This document shows positions 49,425 to 61,000 of a stretch of DNA of 64,000 nt, in pieces. The stretch lies in contig NW_024104407.1 of the NCBI RefSeq assembly GCF_003945595.2, forward strand, positions 558,001 to 622,000, in the 5' to 3' direction. The position numbers were made by a program, and so were the translations under genes. Position 1 is the first letter of the stretch; every line of letters starts with the position of its first letter. Source of the stretch: Pipra filicauda (taxonomy: Eukaryota > Chordata > Aves > Passeriformes > Pipridae). The notes below the pieces were generated by a model. The model was given only the letters and a program-made list of their open reading frames with translations. It ran no database searches and was not told the DNA's origin.

Positions 49425-52400
49425 AACATTAGTTATGTGAGAAGCATTCTGGGTAAGACCTCTGTAAAGATAACCTTTTGGAAAAAAAGCTGTAGAGTAA
49501 ATTAAAACTGAAAGAATATAAAAATGCAAACATGTAATGGTGGGAAAAATCCCAAATATTTGAATCCAGTGAAAGAAATGGCAAGATCTGCATGACCTTT
49601 TCCTTTGAAAGTAATCTGCTTGTTAGTGGGAGCGACTTTTAATCTCCAAAAAGATAGTCAAATCCAGAGTCTAATTCCAAAGAAAGCAAATGCAAGGGTT
49701 CAGACACTGCTGCTTACTCCTGAAAATAGTCTTGGCTTTATATAGCTGGCTGTAATGAAACTCTCTCAGCAGGTGTCCCACCATTGTGGCTTAAAAGCTA
49801 AACAAATATGTTACCTTTGCTGCTGCAGTCTTTTATTTGTCATGGAAACCAACGGTTGATGTAATGCAAGATAAGTAACTATTTTGTAAATGTTTCAGTT
49901 TACATGCCCTGTACATACTGTTTACAAAATGGGATTTTTTTCTCAAGGATAACTTTATCATAAAGCTGTTGGCACAGCACATACAATTTGTCTTGGTCAT
50001 CTGATACAAGCAAACACGCATTTTGACCTGTCTTTCCACATGCAGATTAATAATAGTGCTTTGTGCTCTGGTGAAAATCAGCAGTTTCATAGCTGAAAAC
50101 CTGATGAAAAGTTTTGTTTGCTGTTTACATTTATATTAAAAATATGGGAGGTGAAGCAATCCTGGGAACCAAGGTAGCACTATCTCCTGAAATTGTCATA
50201 ATTTCCAGTTTCTTGTGCAGCAGAAGCCGAAATGACACTATCTGTGCAAATCATGACCAATAATTTTTTTGCAGAAAAATGAATTTAACTGCTTTTCTGC
50301 AGTGCTTCTTGTCGGTAACATTGCAGTTGACAGTGCTAGATAGAATTAAAAATAAAAAACCCTGCCTCTTCAAGATGATTGACATTCTTAAAGGCAAACA
50401 TTTAAGGGCCTTTTAAAATCCAAAAGCAGTTGTTGTTACATAGAAAGAAATTTCTCCTACAGAGAATAATGGTTTATGTGAATGTCAGTTCAAGAAGAGA
50501 AGACTTTTACACAATGGAAGCAACTCCTTTTAGCAAAAATACATTTACACGGAGGAATTAAGAGCTTTGACTTTCCTGACTAGTGTGGCAGTAATTTACT
50601 GTCAAATAGACGTATTTGTAGAGAAAATGCGTGCAAAATAATGGCCAGTGATTTTTATTTTTTAAATTAATAAACCCAGAACATACATTACCTACTTTAA
50701 GGGATTCTGAATCTTTGATATTGTTCTTCCTTGAAAATTCCCACATAAATTATCACTAAATAATTGACACACCTTCAGGTAAGGCATCAAGCCTTCTGCT
50801 TAAAAATCAAATACTTTCTGTCGGGAAATGAATATGAATATTGAAAATCAAAGGAAATTAATTTTCTGAGCTATAATGAATATTGTTGAAAACTCCACAT
50901 GGGGCTGATGTCATGATCTTATTTCCCACACGCATATTGGCAGCACATGAGTAAGTTTTTGAGTAAGCCTAGTGCTAGGTAGTCTAGTAGGCTGACCCTG
51001 TGAAATAAAGTGGAGTGTTTAAAAAAAACTTATTCATCATGTAAAAGCTTTTAAAATGTGGCCTTTCCAACTGATGAGTCGATAACTCTATGAGACCTTC
51101 AATATACCTTCAACTGCAAGATAGGAGTGCTATAGACCATCAGTTATTTAGGTCACTTTAGCACTGGTTATGCTTCTAATGAGTTTCCTCAGCTGGACTC
51201 CTGTAGTCTTAAAAAAACTATATTTAATATAAGCAAGGTTTCTGCAATATGTTTTAGATATATTTTCATAAACGCATTTTCTTGGGGTTTGGGGTTGGAT
51301 TTTAGCATTTATCCTTCCTCTTTAGTTTAAAACTAATTAACAAATTTCTTAAAAACAAAAACTGTTTTTCTTTGAAGACACCCAGTTAAAAGTGCAAACT
51401 GAAGTTACTTTGACACTATGTTCTTTCTCTTTCCATCTTGCTGGTAGCTTTTCATATTTGAGTATTTCAGTACATGATGCTTATTTAAATTACATAGTTG
51501 GTTTTGTAGATAATCTTCAAGTTTTTTAGCGGACTTATTTGGAGTCACTGGTAGAGCAATGAAATGAGAATTATATGCCACATATTATGGAATAATGTCA
51601 TAATTTTTCCTCACTGCTGAGATTTTTTGATGTGTTATTACAACCACAATGAGAATAGGCAAGCTAGTTGAGTTGATAAAATGACGGAGAAGGTATTCAA
51701 ACAGCAGTTGTGCGCTGACTAAATCTGTTGCTCAACCTGGCAATGTTTATTCTGGTTTCCCTGCTGACAGCAGCTTCTCCATTTCCTGTGCATCTTCTCA
51801 CTTTGTAAATTGTTGCTTATACATAAGGTTTGGAAACTGTGTTGTGTTTTTTTACTGCTGTATTAGGTAGAGACTATATAGTCCCCTCTAAAGTATTTTC
51901 ATATTCAAGAGAACAATTTAAACTTAGTTGGAGAAGAGATCGAGCACCAGGATTTATATGGGAATGTCACAAGTGACAAGCCTTCCCTAATGAATTGTTC
52001 CAAAAGTAAAGTACCACCTGTCTGACATTACTCCAGACTTAGTTAATTACCCTGTATCGCTTCTGACAACTGCAGAGAAAACAGACTGATGTTTCTGACC
52101 TCTAATTTGAAGAGATCTTTCCATCTTGATGTTGTTTTAATCAAATAGCCCAAGGTCTCAGCTGCCAGTCAGAAGGATTGTATTCTGCATGACAGCTCCA
52201 GATCCTCTTTGTCAGTACTGTGTTGCTTTCACTTCCATTATAAAGTGCTACAATATTAGTCTTTCATTTTATATTATCTCTTTAAAGAGATTATTTTTGT
52301 TCCTTGTAGACTTGTAAAGTAAATGCAAAACTACTCCTTTTCCTCCCAAAACTTTTGCATTCATGAGAGTGATAAAGAAATAGAGAATTACCTGGAATAC

Positions 52401-54427
52401 AGCCCTATTTTGCTTGATATTTTACCTAGTTTGTGAACAAAATTATTTCTCATCACAACTTTAACCTTTTTTTTCCCCTTAGATCTATTTACTACTATTT
52501 GAAGTTCTTTTTTTTACATACTTGAAAAATATCTCTCACTCTGGAATATTTAATATAAAAGTATAAATGTTCTGTGATGAACTGAATAATTAATTGTGTC
52601 TAACTGTGTTTAAAATCATTGGAAAACAATGTATGTATCTATATGGCAACTTTATCTTCTGTAACATCTCTGCCTAACGTGAAAATTCAAGAAAATCTAT
52701 AGTTGAGTAGTTGAGGTTAAATTATGAAGGTACTCCAAATGTAAGGTCTGGTATGCATTGTGGGACATCTGGTGTTTGTTTTAGAAATGAAAACAAAATT
52801 TTCTTGAGCTTGTGATGCTGACAACTAGGAAGTGCTACGTTTGATGTTACTCATGCAACTGTTCATTTTTCCCATTGCTGTTGTGCATTTTGATATAGCT
52901 TTTAAGGGCACCCTGACATACTGCCTCTCATTCCCATATAATCTCAGTGTTTCCCAAACTTTAGGCAGTCTGTTTTTCACTCTGCCTACAAGGCATTGAT
53001 ATCTAAGTTTGACAAATAAGAAGCATAAGAAGCCACAGTGCAGAGCTATCAAGTTTAGAAGTATATGTTAAATTTGATTCCCATCTAAAAGACAGTTGCA
53101 AGCAATTTTTCAGAGCAATTAGTGCTGTGACTCTGACTGGTTTTGGGGCATAATATTGTGGTAGATGTGGTGCAGGTATGTGTCTTCGTGGGTTATCATC
53201 TGTGCTTGTAGTCTTTGCCACTGGGGTTAAATTCATAAAAGTTTGTCACCCTTTCAAGACTAAAATGAGCCCAAGATATCCCTGGGGGTGATTTTTTGCA
53301 GACACTTTACAACGAAGGATCAGTGCAGTTTGGGGCATCAGGAGATCTGGAATCTGTGCCTGACCTTGCTTCTCTCGCTGATATTTGCTGTGCTTCCACA
53401 TTCCACCCTTGAGCCCCTCCTGGTGGTCTGCTTTCATGCCCAACAGCTTACCAGTCGAGTTCAGCTCTCCAGGTTCTTGGTCTAGGAGATCTAGTTTTTC
53501 CTCCTTGGCTTTTCATCAAACATAAATTCAATTAATTGTAATGAAAACTTGTGTAGTTTTATGGGAGGGTTTTTTTTGGGGGGGCGAGGGTGGCTTAGCC
53601 TCTTTGGTGAGCCATTGTTCTTTAATTCTTTGCTGGTTCTCATGGTATTTCTTTTATTTTTAGCTCACCTTACAGTACCATTCTTGCCTCTCATTCCACA
53701 CTACTGAGTGTTTGAGGGAGGTGCTGGAAGAGGGAAATAGCAGAAGGACGGGCTTTGCTCTCTGTGCTCACCGTAGTAGAAGTCAGTAAAAGTTATGAAA
53801 AAGGGAAAAGTGTGTTTCTGACTCCTTCCTGGTGTGCTGACACATGCATAGTAATGAAATGCCAGGTTATTCTAATGACTGCAACTCCTCCCAGTTCAGG
53901 TATTTTCTTTTTCTCACTCATCACACAGGGACTAGCATGGATGTGTTCCAATCCATTTCCCTTCAACTCCAGGAACACATTGAGATGCCTCTCAAAAAAA
54001 AATATAGGATGAATATTTTGATAGGAGACAATCTTTTCCTTAGTTTGAATCTCCAAGATGGATAAACTATTCTTAACTATAATTTTTAATAGTAGAAGTA
54101 AAAATACAAGTATAGAAATGTCAACCTGACCAGACTGTATTTGAAAAAGGGGTAGAATGGAAACCTCGTGACAGTATATAAGACCTGTTTATAAGTCATT
54201 GACAATCTACCCTGTTCAAATTAGTCATAATTTGAAAGTGTTTATAGCTTTGCAAAGGAGAATCTTAATCTCCTTCATAATGACTAATAAATCAAGTGTA
54301 ACACCATTGGCTTTGAGTTGGATACAGCAACTGAAATGCAGAATTTAAATGGCTTAACTTGGACTCTCTATTGTGGCAGAAAGAATTCACGTTATGACCT
54401 TTTTTTGAAATTTTTCTCATATAATAA
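49425..54427. other. Five kilobases of non-coding AT-rich DNA
   Basis: A G-rich string at about 53563-53592 (GGGAGGG, eight Ts, seven Gs, CGA, GGG) could form a G-quadruplex with one long loop. Short frames on both strands near 52825-54065 show no domain. Nothing else was recognised. Confidence 0.6.
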
Positions 54428-55075
54428 TCACAGAATCACAGAATATGCCAAGTTGGAATGGACTCAAAGGATCATCGAGTCCAATTCCTGCCCTGCACAG
54501 GACCATCCCCAAGAGTCACACCATGTGCCTGAGAGTATTGTTCAAATGCTTCTTGAACTCTGGCAGGCTGTGACCACTTTCCTGGGGAGTCTGTTCCAGT
54601 GCTTAACTTCCAGCACCCTCTGGGTGAAGAACTTTCTCCTAATATCCAACCTAAACCTCCCCTGACTCAGCTTCAGGCCATTCCCCTGGGTCCTGTCACT
54701 GGTCACCACAGAGAAGAGATCAGTGTCTGCCCCTCCTCTTCCCCTCACGAGGAAGTTGTAACTGCAGTGAGGTCTCCCCTCAGTCTCCTCTTCTCCAGGC
54801 TGAACAAACCAAGTGCCCTGAACCACTCCTTTACCATCTTATTTGCCCTTCACTGGACACTCTTTAACAACGTAATATTTTTCTTATATTGTGGTACCCA
54901 AAACTGCCACAATATTCCAGGTGATGCTGCCCCAGTGCAGAGCAGAGCGGGACAATCCCCTCCCTTGCCTGGCTGGAGATGCTTTGTCTGGTGCCCCCGA
55001 GGACACCGTGGGCCCTCCTGGCTGCCAGGGCACTGCTGACTCATAGTCAACTTTCTGTCAGTCAGGACCCCCCAG
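54428..55075 (-). mobile_element. CR1 LINE, 3' portion, minus strand
   Basis: It begins at the inverted octamers ('ATCACAGAATCACAGAAT') and proceeds through the 3' UTR ('GGATCATCGAGTCCAATTCC'), the ORF2 tail, and upstream ORF2 sequence as far as about 55075 ('GCTGCCAGGGCACTGCTGAC'). A minus-strand frame at 54826-54542 retains '[20 protein letters not shown]', followed by a frame shift near the end. It belongs to the same subfamily as the copy at 44151, in opposite orientation about 10 kb away. Confidence 0.95.
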
Positions 55076-58000
55076 TTATTCTGTTAAAATTATTCTTAGT
55101 TTCACACCAGTTGGAAGGTAAATTTTGTAAGCCGTCCTTTGTGTTGCCTCTGGCTACAAATTATCACACTCATACTTCTGGTCTTTTTGGTGTTTCACAC
55201 GAATCTTTATCAACTCTGTGATCATTTCAAGAATGAGAATTGCACTGTCACACAGAATCTTGAAGAGGGTGAGTGCAAAAGAGATATTTGGATTGGAGAA
55301 GTCTGTTATATCTCATGCAGTGGGTTAGGCAGATAATATTTTTTGTTGTCTTCTATAGTCAAGCTTGTTGATAAATATCAAAACATGAGCTGTAAACAGG
55401 TGCTGTATCAGAAATATTAGAACCACTTTCAACCTTATATTTCTTTATACTTCATGCACCATTTGACAAAAAATATTTGTATGTGGTCAACCTACCTCCT
55501 TATTTATACAATTAGTACAACTGGATGGTGGTAGTAATGCATCATGTTTGTTACCATGCTGCTGATATTATTGTAGACTTTCCAGTATTGTGTGACTTTA
55601 CAGTGCATCTTTTCCTGCTCTTCAGTTTGTGTTTTCAAGAAATCAACTTTGTGAAGTCTGTTATTATAGTAGGTGTTACTTTTTAGTGAGATAAACTTAC
55701 TGGAATAAGCTCATGAAATCAATAGCCAACAAAAATATACTATTTAGGTTGGTTTTGTCTTCATTTCTTTCTAAATGTGCTTATTAACATGCAGTGAATG
55801 ACAATTTTGAGAGAGAATCTTTAGGATGGATTTATTCTGGATAACCAGAGGAAACAGGTACTGGAGCTGTTGCTTCTTTTTCTACACAAAATTGGATTTC
55901 AGGTATCTTTCCTCAGATGGCAAAACAATCATTCCTATTTCTTTGACTTCTGTGGCCAGTCCTGGAGAAGGCTTCCTGTGGGTTAGCTGGCTTGGTGAAG
56001 TGGCTACTCAGCTATTACTTATTTTTCAGAAAACATTAAAGCGGCTGTTCTTCAAATTAAGGAGTAATGAGGTTCTCCTCCCAACAGCAGGTGTGGAGCT
56101 ATAATTGGCCATTAGGATGTTGTGCTTTGGTTGGAGACTGAGAGGATAACAAAGCTAATTTCTATCAGTACTAGTTCTCTTTTATTACAAGTGAGGGAGA
56201 ACTCCAAACCAGGTCAGGCTGGTCACAGAGGTAGTGGCTTATTTTCCTCAGTGAAACCAATTAACTTTCTTGACTTCAGAACCCATGTTTCAGTGTAAAA
56301 TTCTCAGATGTCTAAAAGCACTTGGAACTTGATTAACACATAAATAAGTTAATTTTGCCCTAACAGAAAAAAAGAAAAAAAAAAGGAACAAAATGAAAAA
56401 AGCCAGAACTCTGGAGCCTTATTCCTTTTTTCAGGAATTTGAAAAACAGACAAAAAAACCAACTAACTTCTTTTTATCCATTATGAGTTATTTGGTTTTA
56501 AAGTGCAGTTTTGGACTGCATATAATGTAGGGAGTGACCCTGCAATTATAGTCCTTAATTAATTTCCAAATATTACTTAGGATATGATTCGTGTAACTTC
56601 AGATATAAGGGCAGCATCACAAATCCATGGAATAAAAATAATGAAAAAACTGCTCTCCATAAGGTATAGAGAGGATACTGAACTATAAATACAAATGTCT
56701 TTGTACAATTCAGAACAATGTAATAGTGTCTTGCATTAGCACTGTACTTTTCTTCATCACAGAGGTGAGGTTTGATCCACTTCTCTGAGCATTACTTTCA
56801 AAGTATTATTGTCTGTGTCTGAAGATACACAAAAACCTGCAGTGAGTAGCTATCTCAAAGTCAATTCTATGTCTGGTTTGCTTTTAAAATTTGTGATTTT
56901 AATGGCATTGTTGTTACAGTGGCGGATTGTCCAGTGGTCCTGGCAGAGCCTGTAAATGGCTGGTCCAGGTCCATGTGTGCCACAGCTCACTTCAGCAGAA
57001 GGATTTCTCAAACTCTTCTGAAATTTGATGGCTGCACTGACAATGGGATGGGACTTACTTCATCTCTGTTCCTATCATAGAGCCCAGCCTAATGATACTG
57101 AACATCTGGGATAGATCACAACTAAATTTAGTCATTAGGTTAAGGGTTTCTTTGCTGGATCCAGGATTCAATTTTAAAAGGGGGAGGAGAAAGCTGAACA
57201 AACCCAAACTGAATTACTGAAAGTGCTGAGGATGTTCATTGAGATTTAAGAGGCGATTGTAGATCCCTGTTGTGCTTTAGGAACCAAAGCTTGTCCCTAG
57301 TGAGTGGGATCTTCTGTGAGTGTCTTCCTCAGTGTTTTCCATGAGGAGTGTTACCCTGGGACAGTCCAGAAGGGCACAAGTCCTCCATTGTCATGACACA
57401 GAGATGTGGGAGTTAGAGCACATAACCGACACTAAAGGTAGAAGAAGCTGATGGATGTTGTGTCTTGAAAGCATAATGACTTCTACCAAAGCTTGCTTCT
57501 ACTAGAGATTTCATTATATGTGCTTAATAGAATATGAATGTAGAAAACTTGAGCTTCCTGGTAATTATTGGTTACCAGATAGAATAATTATTAATATAAA
57601 GAATATAATGCCATGGAAAAGCCAACACTTTTCATGTGCTGCTTTTATGCTATACCAAAAATCTTTACAAAATGTTAATAATATGTCTAAAAGTTTATAA
57701 AAATGTTATTTCAAAAGAAGGTGGAATCAAGAGGCATTTCAGTCCAGTTGTATTTGTGGAGAAAATGAGATAGAATACTTGTATCTGATCCCTGAAACGC
57801 TTTTTAAATGAGTGTTGTTATCCTTGAAATCTGACATGATCTGCTTTTTAATTTTTTTTGGTTTTCCTTTTTTTTTTTTTTTGGACTTAGTGCTATGTGA
57901 CTTCATATGGATGAATGCCTTTATTATGACCTCATATCTGATGTTTTACTGTCTTAGAAACGTTGAATTTTATGGGCCTTTCCCCTATCTTTTTTGGGAG

Positions 58001-61000
58001 TTCCTCCCCTTTCTAATAGAAATAAAGCAGCTTGAATTGTATTCTACCTGGTTGTTTAATTTTATGTATTTTAATTGTTTAGAAATATCTTTGAAAAACT
58101 AAATACATTGTTGATATTTAACGATCAGTGCAGTTTTTTTCCCTGATATAAGCTGATGAGAAGCTGTAGAACAACCTTTTTTCATAGAAAATTTCTAAAT
58201 TCAACTAATTGCATTGAATATCAGCACTAATTAGGCCTGGAAGAGGAAGCACTTTGGAATAGTGTAAAAAAGAAACCATAATTATTTAGCATACTCTGAT
58301 AGAGCCCTGCAAAAGAAAGCTAAGAACCAGAGAGAGGCTGCTATGGTAATACACATGCTAAACATGCATAATTTTAGCAAGTATAGTCATGAATTACTAG
58401 AAAAAAAGGTTACAGACAGCAAAAGCAATCTGGTTTTCAATGTATTTTTTTCCACTACTTTTAAATATTTTACATTGCATGACCTAAGAGATATGAGCAT
58501 TCTAAATTTTAGTGTAATGAGCAACAGAGGACATCTGTGAAATCTTCCTGCTTGGTTGCTCTTCATTTTCAGAGGTTCACCTTGTGTTTCTCTATAGGGG
58601 GGTAACACAGGGTGGGCAGGGGAAGCCTGTGGGATTGCAGCTTACAGATTTATGGAATGGTGTTAAATTGTGTGTGGAAACTCAGCTCCCCCTAATCTTG
58701 GTTAGTCCCACATATAACCCCAGGCTTATGAAAAATCATGTTTCTTCCTTGGAAGAGACTTCAGGAAAGAATTTATGAGAACATAGAAAAATATTGCAGA
58801 AATACAGACTGTATATAGGGACTTCTGTTCTCCCTGAGCCAAACACATATTTTATTAGAGGACAGTTCTTTAAAAAAATGGACCTTTGTATCGAGGAGGC
58901 AGCTCATCTCTGGGCCTGGAGAGAGGTGCCTGTGTCGTTGGTTCAGGTGAGGCGCTCTGGATGCATTTGGGTCCTAGCTAAGCTCCAGCTTTCTCTTCTG
59001 ACTTCCTCCTGTTTCCTCCTGTATGGCAGCACTGTTGATTTGAAGTGAACAGAGAACATCCACAGGCTTTTTGAGTGATCCTCAGATCTGAGTAGATCTG
59101 ATCTTACATTTATTTGTACAGAACACCAAGAGGAGGTAACGATAAATCTGGGCCTTTTTTGCTGTTGAGCCTTTTTTTCTTTCTTTTTTTTCCTGTGTCT
59201 GAATTCCTGAAGGCACCCAGAGCTTGAGAGCAGCTGAGAGCTCTCAGAATGGTCTGATCTTTATGTGTTTGCTAAGGAACCCCTAAATTCTGCACAAAAA
59301 AAATATTTTTAGTGTAATTTCAAACACTGTTAAGAAATTAAACATGTTGTCTAGAGACTTACCCTAATTGGTTCCCTGAATTATAATCACTAAGTGGGAA
59401 GAAACTTGTTAGGAATTTAAATCTTGTGAGTCCAAAATAGTATGTTTTTCAAAGATATATCAGTGACATTAAATTTTTTTATGTTTTATCTTTATTTATA
59501 TTTTTAATATTTTAAATGATTCATTCAACTTTAACTGCAAATTTCTGTTTGGAAATTTGTCTAAACCCTTAAATTCTATTAAATAAACTGGTTCTTAAGT
59601 ATCTCTTGCAATTATATGAAGACAGTTTAGCACTAATTCTTACCTTTTTATGCTAATAATGATCTCTGTAAGGAAAACAGACTGAATAGGCACAGAAATT
59701 TAACTCCCTTCAGATCTTTGAAGCTGAAAGACATAATTCTGAGAGATGTAATAGAAGCTGATGGGAAAGATAAACCTGCTCAGTAAATTAGGAGTTTTCA
59801 GAGATGCCCAAACCAAGGTTTTATTCTAAGCATTTTCCTTTCAATATTTGTCCTGTAAGTAAACTTAGATTACTTCAGGAAAATGACTGGTTTCTTTTTA
59901 TGTATGTAGTTTGTTAGAATAGTTGCTTCCCATGCAAAGACTTCTTTAATAAAATAACATACTCCAGCCAAAAAGCTCCCAAACATGACTTTTAATTATA
60001 TATCAGGAATGTGTATTAGCTAGCCTGTTTTAAATAATGCTGAAAACCTACAGTCCTAACAGCACAGATGGCTGAGTAGCTTCATAATTCTCAGTCTTTT
60101 TTATTTTGAATAAAGGTGTCATTTCTTTATTGATGATGCAGTGCATAAGTTATACTGGTGCATTATATCTACATATTTGTTGCTGTAAATCAGTGCAGCA
60201 AATTAATCACCAAAATAGTTCTTAATATTTGAAGGTATTGTATGACAGGTTTTGACATGGGGAGCCACATTCTGTTATCCTTCTGTACAGGCATGAGCTG
60301 AATTTATTCACTTAGTTTCACTAAGATGGTTTCAGATGTATTAAACAAAGTTAGACAAAATAAAGCCACAGTAAATTCTGTATCCACTTAAAAAATGAAG
60401 TTTATAAAGGCTGAATTAATGGGATTGCTTTATGTTTAGGAAAAGTAGCTATTTAGTGAGTGACTAGTTAAAAGGTTACTATTTTTGGCACTGTTAAATT
60501 GTGTACGTCTGCTTAAAATGCTGTACTTAGCTTTTGGAGGCCTTTGTTTATGAGCAAAATTTTTCAACACAGTCATCATCCACAATTATTCAAATTTCAG
60601 TGAATAATTATTAACAGATTGAGGATTTGCAAATATTTCTAGTTCTCAATTCATATTTTGAAATTATGAGTACTAATTCCTCATTTCAAAGTAAATTTTC
60701 AATTAGCCAGCATTAGTATCTATTTCCAATTATGTTTTTATTCCTACATTTTAGGCTGTAGAATTCAGTTGGAGTTTTGCACACACAGAATATACAAAAT
60801 TGAGTGTTTTACCTTACTCCATCAGGAACATTTGCAACAGTAAAGCTTGAGTGCCTAAATATTAATAGTACAAATAGTTCATCAAATTAGTGTTTTGAAA
60901 TGGAGTGAATAATGACTGACCTTAGCAATTAGCATTCAACTCCTGATTGATATATTATCTGGTGGCATCTCAGAATAATGTTGAGCCATTTGCAGATCTT

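Noticed and set aside
54599..55039. 146-codon plus-strand frame
   Set aside because: It is antisense to a minus-strand CR1 copy.
59234..59247. 14-bp perfect palindrome CTGAGAG/CTCTCAG
   Set aside because: Isolated, with no repeat partner or regulatory context; one such site in 64 kb is not surprising.
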